NCBI RefSeq assembly: GCF_003031405.1
Contig: NZ_CP020469.1
Span: 3,100,001 to 3,164,000 of the forward strand
Length of the DNA stretch: 64,000 nucleotides
Direction: 5' to 3'
Source: Halomonas sp. 'Soap Lake #6'
GTDB taxonomy: Bacteria > Pseudomonadota > Gammaproteobacteria > Pseudomonadales > Halomonadaceae
The stretch's first letter is position 1. Every line of letters begins with the position of its first letter. Positions 54,014 through 63,557 of the stretch are shown one piece after another. The notes under the pieces were generated by a model. That model saw only the letters and a list, made by a program, of their open reading frames with translations, did not search any database and was not told the origin of the DNA. The translations under genes were made by a program, and so were the position numbers.

Positions 54014-54964
54014 ATGTCGATTATTGATCCCCGTACAGGCAATCCGCTCACTGCGGAACCCACTGCCAATAATGCCGGTAATGTTTCGGCAAGCGCTGAG
54101 CGCCCTTCAGTCACACCTGAGGAGGTCATCATTGAGTTAAACGCGGGCAATATTCAGCAAGTGCTGGAAGCCTCAATGCAGGTTCCTGTGTTACTGGGTT
54201 CCTATTCTCCCACCAACGACACTTGCAACACCCTTTTCTCGGTGCTGGAGAAACTAGCCGTTGAGTATGCAGGTGCTTTCCTGTTGGCCAAGCTAGACAT
54301 AGCAGCTAACCCAGAGATTGGTGGTCAGCTCGGCGTAAGTTCAGTACCCGATGTAAAGCTGGTTAGCCAAGGTGGCTTGGTGGATGGCTTCCAGGGCGCG
54401 CTGCCTGAAAAAGAAGTGCGTGAGTGGCTAAACCGTTACTTCCCAGCCCCCGGTGATGCTCCTCCCAGCCCTGAAGATCAAGCAGAAGAAGCTCTGAATA
54501 CAGGCGATGCAGCCGCAGCACGCGAGATTTATCAATCTCTGATTAGCCAGTATCCCGAGCATTACGCTTATCAGATCGGCCTTGCCCGTGCCCTAGTGGC
54601 CGAAAAGCGCGGTGACGACGCTCGTAGCGTGCTGGATAACTTACCCCCGGAGGAACGCGACGCAGCCTCCGCCCGTGGCGTGCGCGCCAGCATTGCGTTT
54701 AGCGAGCAAGCGCTGTCCGCTGAAGAGGTAGCCGCTTTAGGTGAGCGCAACGACAGTGAAGCACAGTACCAACGTGCGTTGCGTCAGGTGGCCGATGGTC
54801 AATACGATGCAGGGCTAGAAGCACTACTGGCCTTAATGAAGCAGGACCGCGCCTATAATGATGACGCGGCCCGCAAAACGCTGTTGCAGGTATTCGATGC
54901 TCTGGGGGCCGACCACCCGCTCACTGTGGCTTATCGGCGTAAACTGTTTGCCCTACTCTATTAA
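54014..54964 (+). CDS. cnoX: CnoX-like (YbbN) thioredoxin-fold/TPR chaperedoxin
   Basis: The protein of about 316 residues has a thioredoxin-like domain (about residues 35-150) and a C-terminal TPR-type helical domain (EEALNTGDAAAAREIYQSLI, YAYQIGLARALVAEKRGDDARSVLDNL). The thioredoxin active site is degenerate: SPTNDTC keeps only the second Cys (C71), as E. coli CnoX does with its SQHC site. Such proteins protect substrates from oxidation and pass them to chaperones. The start is uncertain: 54014 (MSIIDPRTG, AGAG upstream) is preferred over 53999 and 53879. Confidence 0.85.
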   Translation: MSIIDPRTGNPLTAEPTANNAGNVSASAERPSVTPEEVIIELNAGNIQQVLEASMQVPVLLGSYSPTNDTCNTLFSVLEKLAVEYAGAFLLAKLDIAANPEIGGQLGVSSVPDVKLVSQGGLVDGFQGALPEKEVREWLNRYFPAPGDAPPSPEDQAEEALNTGDAAAAREIYQSLISQYPEHYAYQIGLARALVAEKRGDDARSVLDNLPPEERDAASARGVRASIAFSEQALSAEEVAALGERNDSEAQYQRALRQVADGQYDAGLEALLALMKQDRAYNDDAARKTLLQVFDALGADHPLTVAYRRKLFALLY

Positions 54965-54982
54965 TCAGGCCTGGTCTATTCG

Positions 54983-56146
54983 TCAAGCTTGTAGCAACTG
55001 ATCCATACGCGCTAACGCAGCCTCTAACTGAGAAGCGGTAGTGCCAAAATTAAGCCTTACAAAACCGGGGCAACCAAACGCTGCCCCATCGGAAAGCGCT
55101 ACGCCCGCCTGTTCAAGCAGTACCTTAGCGGGCGAGTCCCCCAAGCCAGCTTGGCGCATATCTAGCCACGCTAAATAGGTAGACTCTGGGACGCTTAGCG
55201 AAACACCTGGCCATGACGCAACCCTCGATTCCAAAGTAGCGCGGTGGCCGCGGAGCTCGTTTAACAGCGCTTGCCGCCAGGGCTCACCCTCCCGGTAGGC
55301 CGCCTCGGCGGCTACCAATCCCAACACGTTACCATCTGGTAAAAAGCCTTTCGTAGCCGACGCAAAACGTTTACGCAGCGTGGCATCGGGAATCACCGCG
55401 CAGGCACTGGTCAATCCTGCAAGGTTGAACGTTTTAGACGGCGCCCAGAGGGTAATCGTCCGTTTAGCAAGCGCAGGAAACATAGCGGCTAACGGTCGGT
55501 GACGCGCCCCCTCATCCAGCAAAAGATCACAATGCAGTTCATCAGATACCACCAAAAGGTCGTGGCGCTCTATTAGCTCCGCAAGTTGGGCAAGCTCCTG
55601 CTCACACCATACGCGTCCGGTAGGGTTATGCGGGTGGCACCACAGCAATAGCCGGGTTTGAGGCGTAATGGCGGCTTCTAATGCGTTAATATCCAACTGC
55701 CAAGACTCGCCAGGGGACCTCGGCTCGGCTAACATCGCCTGCTGCGCCAACCGTCCTGTGCGTTCCGCAACCGCCAAAAAGGGTGGGTAAATTGGTGTAA
55801 TAGTGAGCACGCCCTCGCCCGGCTCCGTCAACGCCATAGCCGCAAAGTGTAGTGCTGGCACGACTCCTGGTAGCCATTGCTGCCAAGCGGGCTCAATAAG
55901 CCAATCGTAGTGGTGGGCGCCCCACTGGCACAGGGTTTCCGTTAACGTAGCGGGTACTTCGCCATAGCCATAAATGCCGTGCTCTACCCGTGCTTTTAGC
56001 GCATTAATCACCCCAGGAGGTGACCGAAAATCCATGTCGGCTACCCATAATGGCAGTACATTGGCTGGGTAGTGATGCCACTTTTGCGATGCATACCCCC
56101 CTTCGGGGTGGCGCCGTTCAACGGGTGTAGCAAAATCAAACGCCAT
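54983..56146 (-). CDS. patB: PLP-dependent C-S lyase, MalY/PatB type
   Basis: The 387-residue aminotransferase-fold enzyme is of the MalY/PatB group, which cleaves cystathionine or related thioethers to thiols, pyruvate and ammonia. Key features are PLWVADMDFRSPPGVINALKAR, HNPTGRVWCEQEL, SDELHCDLLLD and the PLP lysine in APSKTFNLAGL. ATG 56146 has GAG eight bases upstream; the GTG at 56158 is less likely. It converges with the CnoX-like gene with an 18-base gap. The precise substrate cannot be read from sequence. Confidence 0.9.
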   Translation of the reverse strand: MAFDFATPVERRHPEGGYASQKWHHYPANVLPLWVADMDFRSPPGVINALKARVEHGIYGYGEVPATLTETLCQWGAHHYDWLIEPAWQQWLPGVVPALHFAAMALTEPGEGVLTITPIYPPFLAVAERTGRLAQQAMLAEPRSPGESWQLDINALEAAITPQTRLLLWCHPHNPTGRVWCEQELAQLAELIERHDLLVVSDELHCDLLLDEGARHRPLAAMFPALAKRTITLWAPSKTFNLAGLTSACAVIPDATLRKRFASATKGFLPDGNVLGLVAAEAAYREGEPWRQALLNELRGHRATLESRVASWPGVSLSVPESTYLAWLDMRQAGLGDSPAKVLLEQAGVALSDGAAFGCPGFVRLNFGTTASQLEAALARMDQLLQA

Positions 56147-56183
56147 AACGAATCTCACTTATTAATGGGAGTAGATACTGAGC

Positions 56184-56615
56184 ATGCCGCAAGATGACTT
56201 TTATACCAAGATGCGCGCCGGTCTCTCGGCACTATTGCGGCAGTGGCGCTCGCTTGGCCAAGCAGATGCCGACCAGCTAGCACTGATTCTGGCGGAAACC
56301 GCCAGGGTCGCAAAGCTGGGAACACCCGATGTTACTCCAAGTGGCGCAACACTTGAGCAGTGGAGCCGTGATGAGCACAGTGAAATTCCGCTTTGGGCGC
56401 CGCGCACTGCCGTGTTTCTACTCAACCAAATGCCCGCCCGCCCTACCCCGCAAAGCGATGCAGAAGCCTGTGCATGGGCATACTGCTGGCTGCGCAATCG
56501 CTCCTTTGATTCACTGCAAGCTGCCCATGATGGCCTCCCTGCGCATTTACAGGCACCGCTTCAAGATGCCCTAGAAGCCGCGTGGCGGGACCAGCAGGGA
56601 CTTCGTCTGGTGTAA
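56184..56615 (+). CDS. Small protein of unknown function
   Basis: The 143-residue soluble, mostly helical protein is acidic, with Trp-rich C-terminal segments (CAWAYCWLRNRSFDSLQAAH). No domain is recognised. It diverges from patB with 37 bases between start codons, and lies upstream of a thioesterase gene in the same direction, with a 75-base gap. The continuous open frame and Ala/Gln/Leu composition like its neighbours support a real gene. Confidence 0.6.
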   Translation: MPQDDFYTKMRAGLSALLRQWRSLGQADADQLALILAETARVAKLGTPDVTPSGATLEQWSRDEHSEIPLWAPRTAVFLLNQMPARPTPQSDAEACAWAYCWLRNRSFDSLQAAHDGLPAHLQAPLQDALEAAWRDQQGLRLV

Positions 56616-56690
56616 GCGTTGGCACTTGACCAAGCGCTCGCTAGGGGGTAATTCTGACTAACCTGATCTGCTAATAACAAGGATACCCCG

Positions 56691-57098
56691 ATGTTCACGC
56701 GCATGATTGAGCCGGCTTTTTACGACACTGACGCACTAGGCCATATTAACAATACCCGCCTACCAGCTTGGTTTGAGTTGGCACGCAATGATCTTTTCAA
56801 ACTGTTTACACCGGATCTTAACCCCAAGCAGTGGCGCTTAATTATGGCCCGCATGGAAGTCGACTACCGCGCTGAACTGTTTTATGGCCACGACATCGAA
56901 CTACGTACGTACCTGACACGCTTAGGTACCAGTTCGTTTACGGTGACTCAGGAAGCACGGCAGCATGGTACGCTGACCAACGTAGGTCATACCGTGCTGG
57001 TACAGTACGACCACCAAGAGAAACGTGCTGTGCCCATAGTGGGAGACCTACGCGATGCGCTATCAGCACACTTACACAGCGCGCCAACGCCTGCTTAA
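56691..57098 (+). CDS. Hot-dog fold acyl-CoA thioesterase (YbgC/FadM-like)
   Basis: The 135-residue protein has the 4HBT signature YDTDALGHINNTRLPAWFELARND, where the Asp of the DxxGHxNN pattern is the expected catalytic residue, and a following MARMEVDYRAELFYGHDIELRTYL segment. Such enzymes hydrolyse acyl-CoA or acyl-ACP thioesters. AAGGATACCCC precedes the ATG. Substrate is unknown. Confidence 0.88.
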   Translation: MFTRMIEPAFYDTDALGHINNTRLPAWFELARNDLFKLFTPDLNPKQWRLIMARMEVDYRAELFYGHDIELRTYLTRLGTSSFTVTQEARQHGTLTNVGHTVLVQYDHQEKRAVPIVGDLRDALSAHLHSAPTPA

Positions 57099-57136
57099 CT
57101 CACTCCCACCTTTTGGCGGGGCGCGGGGAGACTCCC

Positions 57137-57436
57137 ATGGCAATCCGTTACAATCTTTGGATCGACCCTGACAATACAGCGCAACACCGCGCCGTTGAAG
57201 CCGATCTTGAGCGCTATTTTATCGAGCGCTTTGCTGACTATCCGCATATCCGCTTGTTCGGCGCAGACCCTTACGATTATGATGCCCCGTTCAATCGACT
57301 CTACGATGTGTTAATGGCGCGAGGCGCAGAATACTGCGAGCGGACATGGCACTATGTAGCGTCACCAGAACAGCTTAACCGCTGCTTCTTCCGCGCCGTT
57401 GGCCGCTCAAATAAGTTTATTCAAGATGAACGATAG
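57137..57436 (+). CDS. Small conserved-looking protein of unknown function
   Basis: The 99-residue protein begins MAIRYNLWIDPDNTAQHRA and is rich in Tyr, Phe, Arg and Asp, with several aromatic pairs (RYFIERFADYPHIRLFG). No domain is recognised. ATG 57137 follows a good GGGGAG; the earlier ATG at 57113 lacks one. It lies between the thioesterase and DUF501 genes with short gaps, so it may be co-transcribed. Confidence 0.65.
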   Translation: MAIRYNLWIDPDNTAQHRAVEADLERYFIERFADYPHIRLFGADPYDYDAPFNRLYDVLMARGAEYCERTWHYVASPEQLNRCFFRAVGRSNKFIQDER

Positions 57437-57451
57437 CGAGACATCAACGCA

Positions 57452-57973
57452 ATGGTAATTCGTACCGACCAAGCGCCAGACGAGCGCCAGTTAGCTATTA
57501 TCGCCCAACAGCTCGGACGCGCGCCCCGCGGTATTGAGGCCGTTGCGGCTACCGACGCAAAAGGCACTCCTCTCGTATTGCGGATGGCGCCAATAGTCGA
57601 CGGCAAACCGTTTCCTACGCTTTACTGGCTCTGCTCAGATCTGTTGAAAATCGAAATTTCACGTATTGAAGCAGTTGGCGTAATTAAGTCATTGGAACAG
57701 CGGCTGCAAGAAGAGCCTGACTTTCTAGAAGCCTACCAGCAGAGTCACCGCGACTACGTGGCTGCACGCTGGGCATATATGAGCGATGCCCAGCGTGATG
57801 AGGTCACCAAGCTAGGCTACACCGACGTACTCACCGAACGCGGCGTTGGCGGCATTAGCAACTGGCAGCAGGTACGCTGTTTACACACCCAGTATGCACA
57901 TCACCTATGTGGCAATAACGTCATTGGACAGTGGATGGACGAGCAGTATAACGTTCAGCATTGCCTAAGCTAA
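57452..57973 (+). CDS. DUF501 family protein
   Basis: The 173-residue protein fits DUF501. It has QLGRAPRGIEAVAAT at the start, then PLVLRMAPIVDGKPFPTLYWLCSDLLKIEISRIEAVGVIKSLEQRL, and RGVGGISNWQQVRCLHTQYAHHLCG at the end. The pattern of conserved His and Cys in the last part suggests a metal or catalytic site, but the family has no established function. It is found in many bacteria beside the exopolyphosphatase or enolase genes; neither is here. Confidence 0.88.
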   Translation: MVIRTDQAPDERQLAIIAQQLGRAPRGIEAVAATDAKGTPLVLRMAPIVDGKPFPTLYWLCSDLLKIEISRIEAVGVIKSLEQRLQEEPDFLEAYQQSHRDYVAARWAYMSDAQRDEVTKLGYTDVLTERGVGGISNWQQVRCLHTQYAHHLCGNNVIGQWMDEQYNVQHCLS

Positions 57974-58036
57974 TTGCTCAGTGGATTACTAAACCCTCGC
58001 TAGCCAGCGACTGATTTGTGATAAGGACGCCTTACC

Positions 58037-58582
58037 ATGGCACGAATTTGTGTTTACCTCGGCTCCCGTGAAGGTAATACCCCCGCGTTTCGTCACGCGG
58101 CCAAAGCACTTGGCGGAGCTATTGCATCACGCGGACACACGCTGGTTTATGGCGGTGCACGCATTGGCCTCATGGGTGAGCTTGCCAACGCGGCACTGGA
58201 AGCAGGTGGCGAAGTGATAGGCGTAATGCCCGATCACCTCGTCGAGCGAGAGCAGGCACACTTTGGCCTGAGCGAGCTAATACGCGTACCCAACATGCAC
58301 GAGCGCAAGGCCACCATGGCTGCGAATGCGGATGCGTTCATTGCCCTCCCAGGTGGTATAGGTACCTTTGAGGAACTGTTTGAAATTTGGACCTGGGGCT
58401 ATTTAGGGCTTCACGAAAAGCCCATGGGGTTACTCGATACTGAAGGCTTTTATGCTCCGCTGCTGAGCTTTCTTGACAGCACCGTCAGCCACGGTTTTTT
58501 GGCCCAAACGACTCGCGACATGCTGATGGATGCCCCCACGCCTGCACAGTTGTTAGATGCGCTAGAAGCACAGCTTATTTGA
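58037..58582 (+). CDS. LOG-family nucleotide 5'-monophosphate phosphoribohydrolase
   Basis: The 181-residue Rossmann-fold protein is of the TIGR00730/LOG type, which releases a base from a nucleoside monophosphate. The signature residues are MHERK (87-91) and PGGIGTFEEL (105-114), with GGARIGLMG near residue 40. AAGGACGCC precedes the ATG. In bacteria the physiological substrate is often AMP or a cytokinin riboside monophosphate; which applies is not visible. Confidence 0.92.
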   Translation: MARICVYLGSREGNTPAFRHAAKALGGAIASRGHTLVYGGARIGLMGELANAALEAGGEVIGVMPDHLVEREQAHFGLSELIRVPNMHERKATMAANADAFIALPGGIGTFEELFEIWTWGYLGLHEKPMGLLDTEGFYAPLLSFLDSTVSHGFLAQTTRDMLMDAPTPAQLLDALEAQLI

Positions 58583-58611
58583 ACGCTGGAGAAACAGTTA
58601 TCGAAAGGGGA

Positions 58612-59142
58612 TTAACGCTTGCGGTTAGCGCACTCAGTCATGGCAAGGGTGCGCTGATAAGTGAGCTGTAGTAGACGCGCATCTTCTCCAGCACGATGAC
58701 GATGGATACCGCTCTCAGCAATTACAGCTTCCTTGGTATCGCTCCATAGCGCCTGCTGCGCTTCGCTTAGCAAAATACGCAGCGCCTCCAAGCGAAAACG
58801 CGGCAACAGCCCAGCATGGTGAAACAGCAGTGATAACCACGTGTTGTCGTAGCCCCAGCTATCGCTATACGCTTTTCCAAGTTCTCGCAGCTCATCATTA
58901 AGCCAATGCGCCACCTGATGCACTGGATAACCCTCTTGCAGCAAGCGCTCCCGGGAGATCCCATGCAACAGTTCTGCCTTGGGATCCCAATGGGTCCACT
59001 CGTCTAATGGCTGAATAAGAAACGCACAGCAGCTACCGTCAGCACGTGCAATGCCAACTTCAATAGGGTAGCTGCCGCGCCCGAACCCGGACGCTTCAAT
59101 ATCTAACACTGTAGGTAGCGTCTCGGACACTGACTTCCTCAT
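58612..59142 (-). CDS. DEDDh-type 3'-5' exonuclease
   Basis: The 176-residue protein has the exonuclease I motif with D14 and E16 (LDIEASGFG), and an Exo III motif HRAGED with His149 and Asp154. An internal YSDSWGYDNTWL supplies the middle Asp. It resembles stand-alone RNase T/DnaQ-type nucleases; substrate is unknown. It lies 29 bases from the LOG gene, converging on it. Confidence 0.85.
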   Translation of the reverse strand: MRKSVSETLPTVLDIEASGFGRGSYPIEVGIARADGSCCAFLIQPLDEWTHWDPKAELLHGISRERLLQEGYPVHQVAHWLNDELRELGKAYSDSWGYDNTWLSLLFHHAGLLPRFRLEALRILLSEAQQALWSDTKEAVIAESGIHRHRAGEDARLLQLTYQRTLAMTECANRKR

Positions 59143-59192
59143 TCACTCATAATAATGGCTAAGCCACGATAACGACTAGGCCATAATAACGA

Positions 59193-59687
59193 CTAAGCAG
59201 CGGTTAATGCAGCCTGTGGGCAACGATCAACGATGCGCTGCCAATAAGCAGCTTGCACGCTATCCGCCACCAAACCTAACTCACCAAACCGATAAGCTCG
59301 TGCGAGTCTTTCTGCAGCCAAGAAGTGCCCTGACTGTGCAGCACGGGCATACCAGGTCACCGCATAATCTTCACGGCGCGGATACTGAGCGCAGCCGTGC
59401 TCATGGATTTTTGCAGCTTGATACTGAGATTTAATATCGCCTGCCTGAGCAGCTTCCAAGACATAGCGTGCTCCTCGCGCCTTATCATGAGGCGACTGAC
59501 TACGATGGAACAGCATGTGTCCATAAATAGAAAGCGCATCAGGATGTCCTGCCTCTGCACAACGCTTAAATAACTGCATAGTTAAACGTTGAGTGCGCGG
59601 TGAGCGCGGCAGTAACCAACGAGTATGAAACAGCTGTTCAGCTAGACGAAATTCTAACCGAGTAAACAATGAAGATGCCTGCGGCAT
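59193..59687 (-). CDS. Sel1-repeat protein
   Basis: The 164-residue protein has about three Sel1-like repeats: CAEAGHPDALSIYGHMLF, ARYVLEAAQAGDIKSQYQAAKIHEHG, and VTWYARAAQSGHFLAAERLARAYRFG. Such repeats mediate protein-protein contacts. No signal peptide is visible, so it is probably cytoplasmic. It lies 50 bases upstream of the exonuclease gene in the same direction and may share its transcript. Confidence 0.82.
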   Translation of the reverse strand: MPQASSLFTRLEFRLAEQLFHTRWLLPRSPRTQRLTMQLFKRCAEAGHPDALSIYGHMLFHRSQSPHDKARGARYVLEAAQAGDIKSQYQAAKIHEHGCAQYPRREDYAVTWYARAAQSGHFLAAERLARAYRFGELGLVADSVQAAYWQRIVDRCPQAALTAA

Positions 59688-59939
59688 GGCAAACCACCCA
59701 GCCTATCTGTTGAGATCTTCGGCTAACGGTCATTCCCGCATTATTGACAGTTAACCATACGATAAACCGGCACGAGGCCGACCAATGGGCTGGCAAGCAT
59801 ACGCTTGCCTTTGCGTCGACTCAACCCTATTGATTTGCTGCTTTTGTAGAGCCTCGCTAACATGCCTCTCACGCGTCGCCATTCGCGGCGATAAATACGG
59901 CTTATCCTGAGGCAATTCCACCTCTCCAAGGAGATGACA

Positions 59940-60971
59940 ATGCAAACCCGCCCACTTGGCAGAACAGGCATGGAGGTTAGCCGACTCTGCTTAGGCACGA
60001 TGACGTTTGGCGAACAAAATAGTGAAGCAGAAGCCCATGAGCAGCTAGATCGCGCAGTAGCCTTTGGCGTTAATTTCATTGATACCGCCGAGATGTATCC
60101 AGTTCCTCCCAAGGCAGATACCCAAGGCTTAACCGAGTCTTATATTGGTAGCTGGCTGAAAGCTCGCAGTTCTCGTGACGATGTTATTATTGCGACAAAA
60201 GCAGCAGGTCCAGGGCTAGAGCATATCCGCGGCGGTCCCAAAATGACTCGAGATCATCTCCACAAGGCCGTTGATGGAAGCCTAGCTCGGCTCAAAACCG
60301 ATTATATCGACCTCTATCAGTTGCATTGGCCAGAGCGTACAACCAACTTTTTCGGCAAACTTGGTTATACCCACGAAGAACAAGAAAATACCACGCCACT
60401 GGAAGAAACACTCTTAACGCTAAAAGAGCTCGTGGACGCTGGAAAAGTACGCGCAATAGGCCTCTCTAATGAGACGCCATGGGGCGTGATGCGCATGCTG
60501 CAGCTATCAGATCAACTGGGATTACCACGCATCGCTTCTATTCAAAACCCTTACAATTTGCTGAACCGTACCTTTGAGGTCGGTCTCGCAGAAATCGCTC
60601 ATCGTGAAGATGTCGGCCTACTCGCCTACTCACCTCTGGGCTTTGGCGTGCTATCGGGAAAATATCTCAATGGCGCACAACCGCCCAAAGGCCGCTTAAC
60701 GCTCTATGAACGCTTTAAACGCTACACCTCACCAGAAGCTGAGGCCGCAACACAGGCATACGTGAATCTTGCCAAAGAGCATGACCTTGACCCTGCCCAA
60801 ATGGCATTGGCGTTTGTTAATAGCAGAAGTTTTCTGACCAGCAACATTATTGGTGCAACTACCATGGACCAGTTGGAAAGCAACCTGGCTAGTGAAAGCC
60901 TTAAGCTTGATGAAGAAGTACTGACTGCCATCGACGGCATTCATCGCCGCATGTCTAACCCGTGCCCATAA
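59940..60971 (+). CDS. Aldo/keto reductase (Tas-like)
   Basis: The 343-residue NADPH-dependent TIM-barrel enzyme has the tetrad D48, Y53, K87 and H129. It most resembles E. coli Tas (GLTESYIGSWL, NPYNLLNRTFEVGLAEI, GFGVLSGKYLNG). Substrate is unknown. ATG 59940 is used because AAGGAG lies six bases before it; the ATG at 59934 directly abuts the site. It diverges from the Sel1 gene across about 250 bases. Confidence 0.9.
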   Translation: MQTRPLGRTGMEVSRLCLGTMTFGEQNSEAEAHEQLDRAVAFGVNFIDTAEMYPVPPKADTQGLTESYIGSWLKARSSRDDVIIATKAAGPGLEHIRGGPKMTRDHLHKAVDGSLARLKTDYIDLYQLHWPERTTNFFGKLGYTHEEQENTTPLEETLLTLKELVDAGKVRAIGLSNETPWGVMRMLQLSDQLGLPRIASIQNPYNLLNRTFEVGLAEIAHREDVGLLAYSPLGFGVLSGKYLNGAQPPKGRLTLYERFKRYTSPEAEAATQAYVNLAKEHDLDPAQMALAFVNSRSFLTSNIIGATTMDQLESNLASESLKLDEEVLTAIDGIHRRMSNPCP

Positions 60972-61074
60972 TAGCGTGTGCGACTATCAAGCCGATAGCC
61001 TCGGCCAACCCCGGGGCTTGGTATAATTGCATCAGTTATTCATCTCTTTTCTGTCACGGCATAAGGAGCACGAT

Positions 61075-61854
61075 ATGCTGAGCGTTATCTCCCCCGCTAA
61101 AACGCTGGACTTTGAAACGCCCTCAACCACGGACAAGGTCACGCAGCCTGACTTTCTTGACCGCAGTAAGCCATTAATTGAAATTCTGCGTGATTATTCA
61201 CCACAGCAGCTTAGTGACCTAATGGGAATCAGCGACAAGCTGGCAGGTCTCAATGCGGCGCGTTTTGCCGAGTGGCAGCCCCCTTTCACGCTGGACAATG
61301 CCAAACCGGCCGCTCAAGCCTTTCAAGGTGATGTGTACACAGGCCTTGAGGCCACCACCTTTAGTGATTCCGATAATCACTTTGCCCAACAGCACCTTCG
61401 AATTTTATCGGGGCTATACGGCCTGCTGCGCCCATTAGACCTTATACAAGCCTATCGCCTGGAGATGGGCACCAAACTACCCAACGAGGCAGGAAATGAC
61501 CTTTACGCATATTGGAAGCCGACACTGACACAGGCACTTAATAGTGCGATTTCGGAAAGTGGCTCCAAGGTGCTCGTGAACCTGGCGTCAAATGAGTATT
61601 TCAAAGCAATTGATAGCAAAAAGCTTGATGCCCGTGTCATTATCCCCGTGTTTAAAGACGAGAAAAATGGCACCTTTAAAATTATCAGTTTCTACGCCAA
61701 AAAAGCGCGGGGATTAATGGCCGCTTGGATTATCAAGCAACAAATCAACGACCCCGGGCAGCTAACCACCTTCGATGTGGCAGGCTACCGCTTTGACGCA
61801 GCCTCCTCCCAGGGCGATACGCTGGTCTTCACACGCAAAGAAGCCAATCGCTGA
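61075..61854 (+). CDS. yaaA: Peroxide-stress protein YaaA (DUF328)
   Basis: The 259-residue protein begins [16 protein letters not shown] and has the family segments [39 protein letters not shown], and [12 protein letters not shown]. YaaA proteins limit iron-driven oxidative damage and have a DNA-binding fold. ATG 61075 has AAGGAG nine bases upstream; the longer start is not supported. It converges with the isochorismatase-like gene. Confidence 0.95.
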   Translation: MLSVISPAKTLDFETPSTTDKVTQPDFLDRSKPLIEILRDYSPQQLSDLMGISDKLAGLNAARFAEWQPPFTLDNAKPAAQAFQGDVYTGLEATTFSDSDNHFAQQHLRILSGLYGLLRPLDLIQAYRLEMGTKLPNEAGNDLYAYWKPTLTQALNSAISESGSKVLVNLASNEYFKAIDSKKLDARVIIPVFKDEKNGTFKIISFYAKKARGLMAAWIIKQQINDPGQLTTFDVAGYRFDAASSQGDTLVFTRKEANR

Positions 61855-61864
61855 TGCCTCTTCT

Positions 61865-62440
61865 TTAAAAAAACGTCACCGCGCGGGGAGAGCGTGGCTT
61901 CAGAAAGCGCTGATGCACCTCTTTAAAAGTAGCTGTATCACATCGATTGAGCCACTCATAAGCCACCATGTCTGCTGTAACTGCCACCGCGCCATTGGCA
62001 CAAGCACGCTCTCGGGCTAGCCGTGCTTCTTCTCGGCGGCGGCTGGCGGTTGCTTCGCTAAGCCAGAAAACCTCATACCCCGCTTCTAGTAAGCCAAGTG
62101 CACTCTGTAATACACAGATATGCGCCTCTGTTCCACATATCACTATTTGCCGCACTCCTTGGACCTGTAAGGCGTGAACAAACTCCGGCTCTTCCATAAC
62201 GCTGAAATGGAGTTTTTGCCACACTTGGTGCGTGCCCAATGTGCTTAACAACGCTGATGCCGTGCCTCCTAGCTTTTCTGGGTACTGCTCGGTTAACCAA
62301 ACCGGTACCTGCAATTCCTTGGCAACGCCTGCCATCCAGGCCGCCTCCTCTAGAGCGAACTCACTACCTTCAATAACGGGTAGTAGGCCAGCTTGAAAAT
62401 CGACTATTAGCAGCAGACTTTGCTGATGATGTAAGCGCAC
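61865..62440 (-). CDS. Isochorismatase-like cysteine hydrolase (YcaC type)
   Basis: The 191-residue protein has the expected catalytic triad D14 (LLLIVDFQ), K76 (VWQKLHFS) and C109 (GTEAHICV), and the conserved EQYPEKLGGT segment of the YcaC subgroup. Members hydrolyse amides or C-N bonds in varied compounds; the substrate cannot be told. It lies 10 bases from yaaA, convergent. Confidence 0.88.
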   Translation of the reverse strand: MRLHHQQSLLLIVDFQAGLLPVIEGSEFALEEAAWMAGVAKELQVPVWLTEQYPEKLGGTASALLSTLGTHQVWQKLHFSVMEEPEFVHALQVQGVRQIVICGTEAHICVLQSALGLLEAGYEVFWLSEATASRRREEARLARERACANGAVAVTADMVAYEWLNRCDTATFKEVHQRFLKPRSPRAVTFF

Positions 62441-62575
62441 TTTTTCACCCTATTTTTTGTCTTTGTAAGCATTCTCGGAATAACGTTCATACCAGCTTAC
62501 ACGGTAAACTAGCTACTTCTCGTTTTCTACATAACGCTTCTAACCCCACTCTCTACATCTTCACTGGAGAATAGA

Positions 62576-63433
62576 ATGTTACGACAATTTTTTGCCATGC
62601 TGCTGGTCAGTGTTATGGGCTTCAGTGCGGCCATTGAGCACGCAGAGGCCCGTCGCCTGGGCGGAGGTGGAAACGTAGGCAGTATGTCCCGCTCAGCGGA
62701 CCGTCCTGCGAGCACACCAGCCCAACAACAGCAGGCCCAAGGTGCTCAGCAACAAGGCCAAGCAGGTGCCGCAGCAGCACGTAGAGGCGGAATGGGAGGA
62801 ATGCTGGGCGGTTTGCTAGCCGGAGGCTTAATTGCAGCGCTATTTTTTGGCGGCGCCTTTGATGAGCTGCGTATTATGGATCTGCTTGTCATGGTCGGCG
62901 TAGCTGCCTTAGCAATCTTCGCTTTCCGTGCATTTATAAGGCAGCGACGCCCAGCATCTGCTGGAACAGTAGCGGGCTATCAGCGCGAACAGCAAGAAGC
63001 AGCACCCGCCTCCCCAAACTTCTCTGCTGTCCCTGGTAGTTTAGCTGGCGGTCTGCAAAGCACACCTAACTGGTTTGATAAAGAGCGCTTTTTAAGCGGC
63101 GCCAAGGAGCACTTCACGACGCTTCAACGTGCTTGGGATAACAATGACTTTAGCCAAATCCAGGAATATGTCACGCCTGAGCTGTACAACCTGCTACGCC
63201 AAGAGCGCGCCGAACATCCCGTAAATAATCGCACCGAGATTATCAGGCTATTTGCTGAGCTTGGTGATGTTAAAGAATACGATGGGCACGCTGAAGCAAC
63301 GGTCATTTTCCATGGTGTCATCGAAGAGAATGACGAGCAAACTGAATTCAATGAAACTTGGCACCTAACGCGTGCAATGCGTGATGAAGCACCTTGGTAC
63401 TTACAAGGTATAGAGCAAAATCCTAGCGCTTAA
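62576..63433 (+). CDS. Tim44-domain membrane protein
   Basis: The 285-residue protein has an N-terminal hydrophobic signal or anchor (about residues 1-22), then a Gly/Gln/Ala-rich stretch (30-78). Two hydrophobic segments follow (about 78-100 and 103-122), with a C-terminal Tim44-like domain (about 165-283; KEHFTTLQRAWDNNDFSQIQEYVTPELYNLLRQE). The bacterial family is membrane associated and of unclear function. ATG 62576 follows CTGGAG. It is followed by a terminator hairpin. Confidence 0.88.
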   Translation: MLRQFFAMLLVSVMGFSAAIEHAEARRLGGGGNVGSMSRSADRPASTPAQQQQAQGAQQQGQAGAAAARRGGMGGMLGGLLAGGLIAALFFGGAFDELRIMDLLVMVGVAALAIFAFRAFIRQRRPASAGTVAGYQREQQEAAPASPNFSAVPGSLAGGLQSTPNWFDKERFLSGAKEHFTTLQRAWDNNDFSQIQEYVTPELYNLLRQERAEHPVNNRTEIIRLFAELGDVKEYDGHAEATVIFHGVIEENDEQTEFNETWHLTRAMRDEAPWYLQGIEQNPSA

Positions 63434-63477
63434 CCCAAGTGCTTGTGGTCATGTCCTTATTTTTCACTCGCTATGAA

Positions 63478-63510
63478 CGCAAAACAGCCGCTTAGAGCGG
63501 CTGTTTTAAT
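63478..63510. terminator. Bidirectional terminator between Tim44-domain gene and the small lipoprotein gene
   Basis: A perfect 12-bp stem AAAACAGCCGCT with loop TAG carries T-rich ends on both strands. Confidence 0.92.
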
Positions 63511-63557
63511 ATGCAGATATAAAAGTTGGTTGTTGGCTCAACCTCTACGGCAGAAGC

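Noticed and set aside
59741..60112. Open frame of 123 residues on the minus strand over the start of the aldo/keto reductase
   Set aside because: It overlaps the well-supported reductase start and has no recognisable product.
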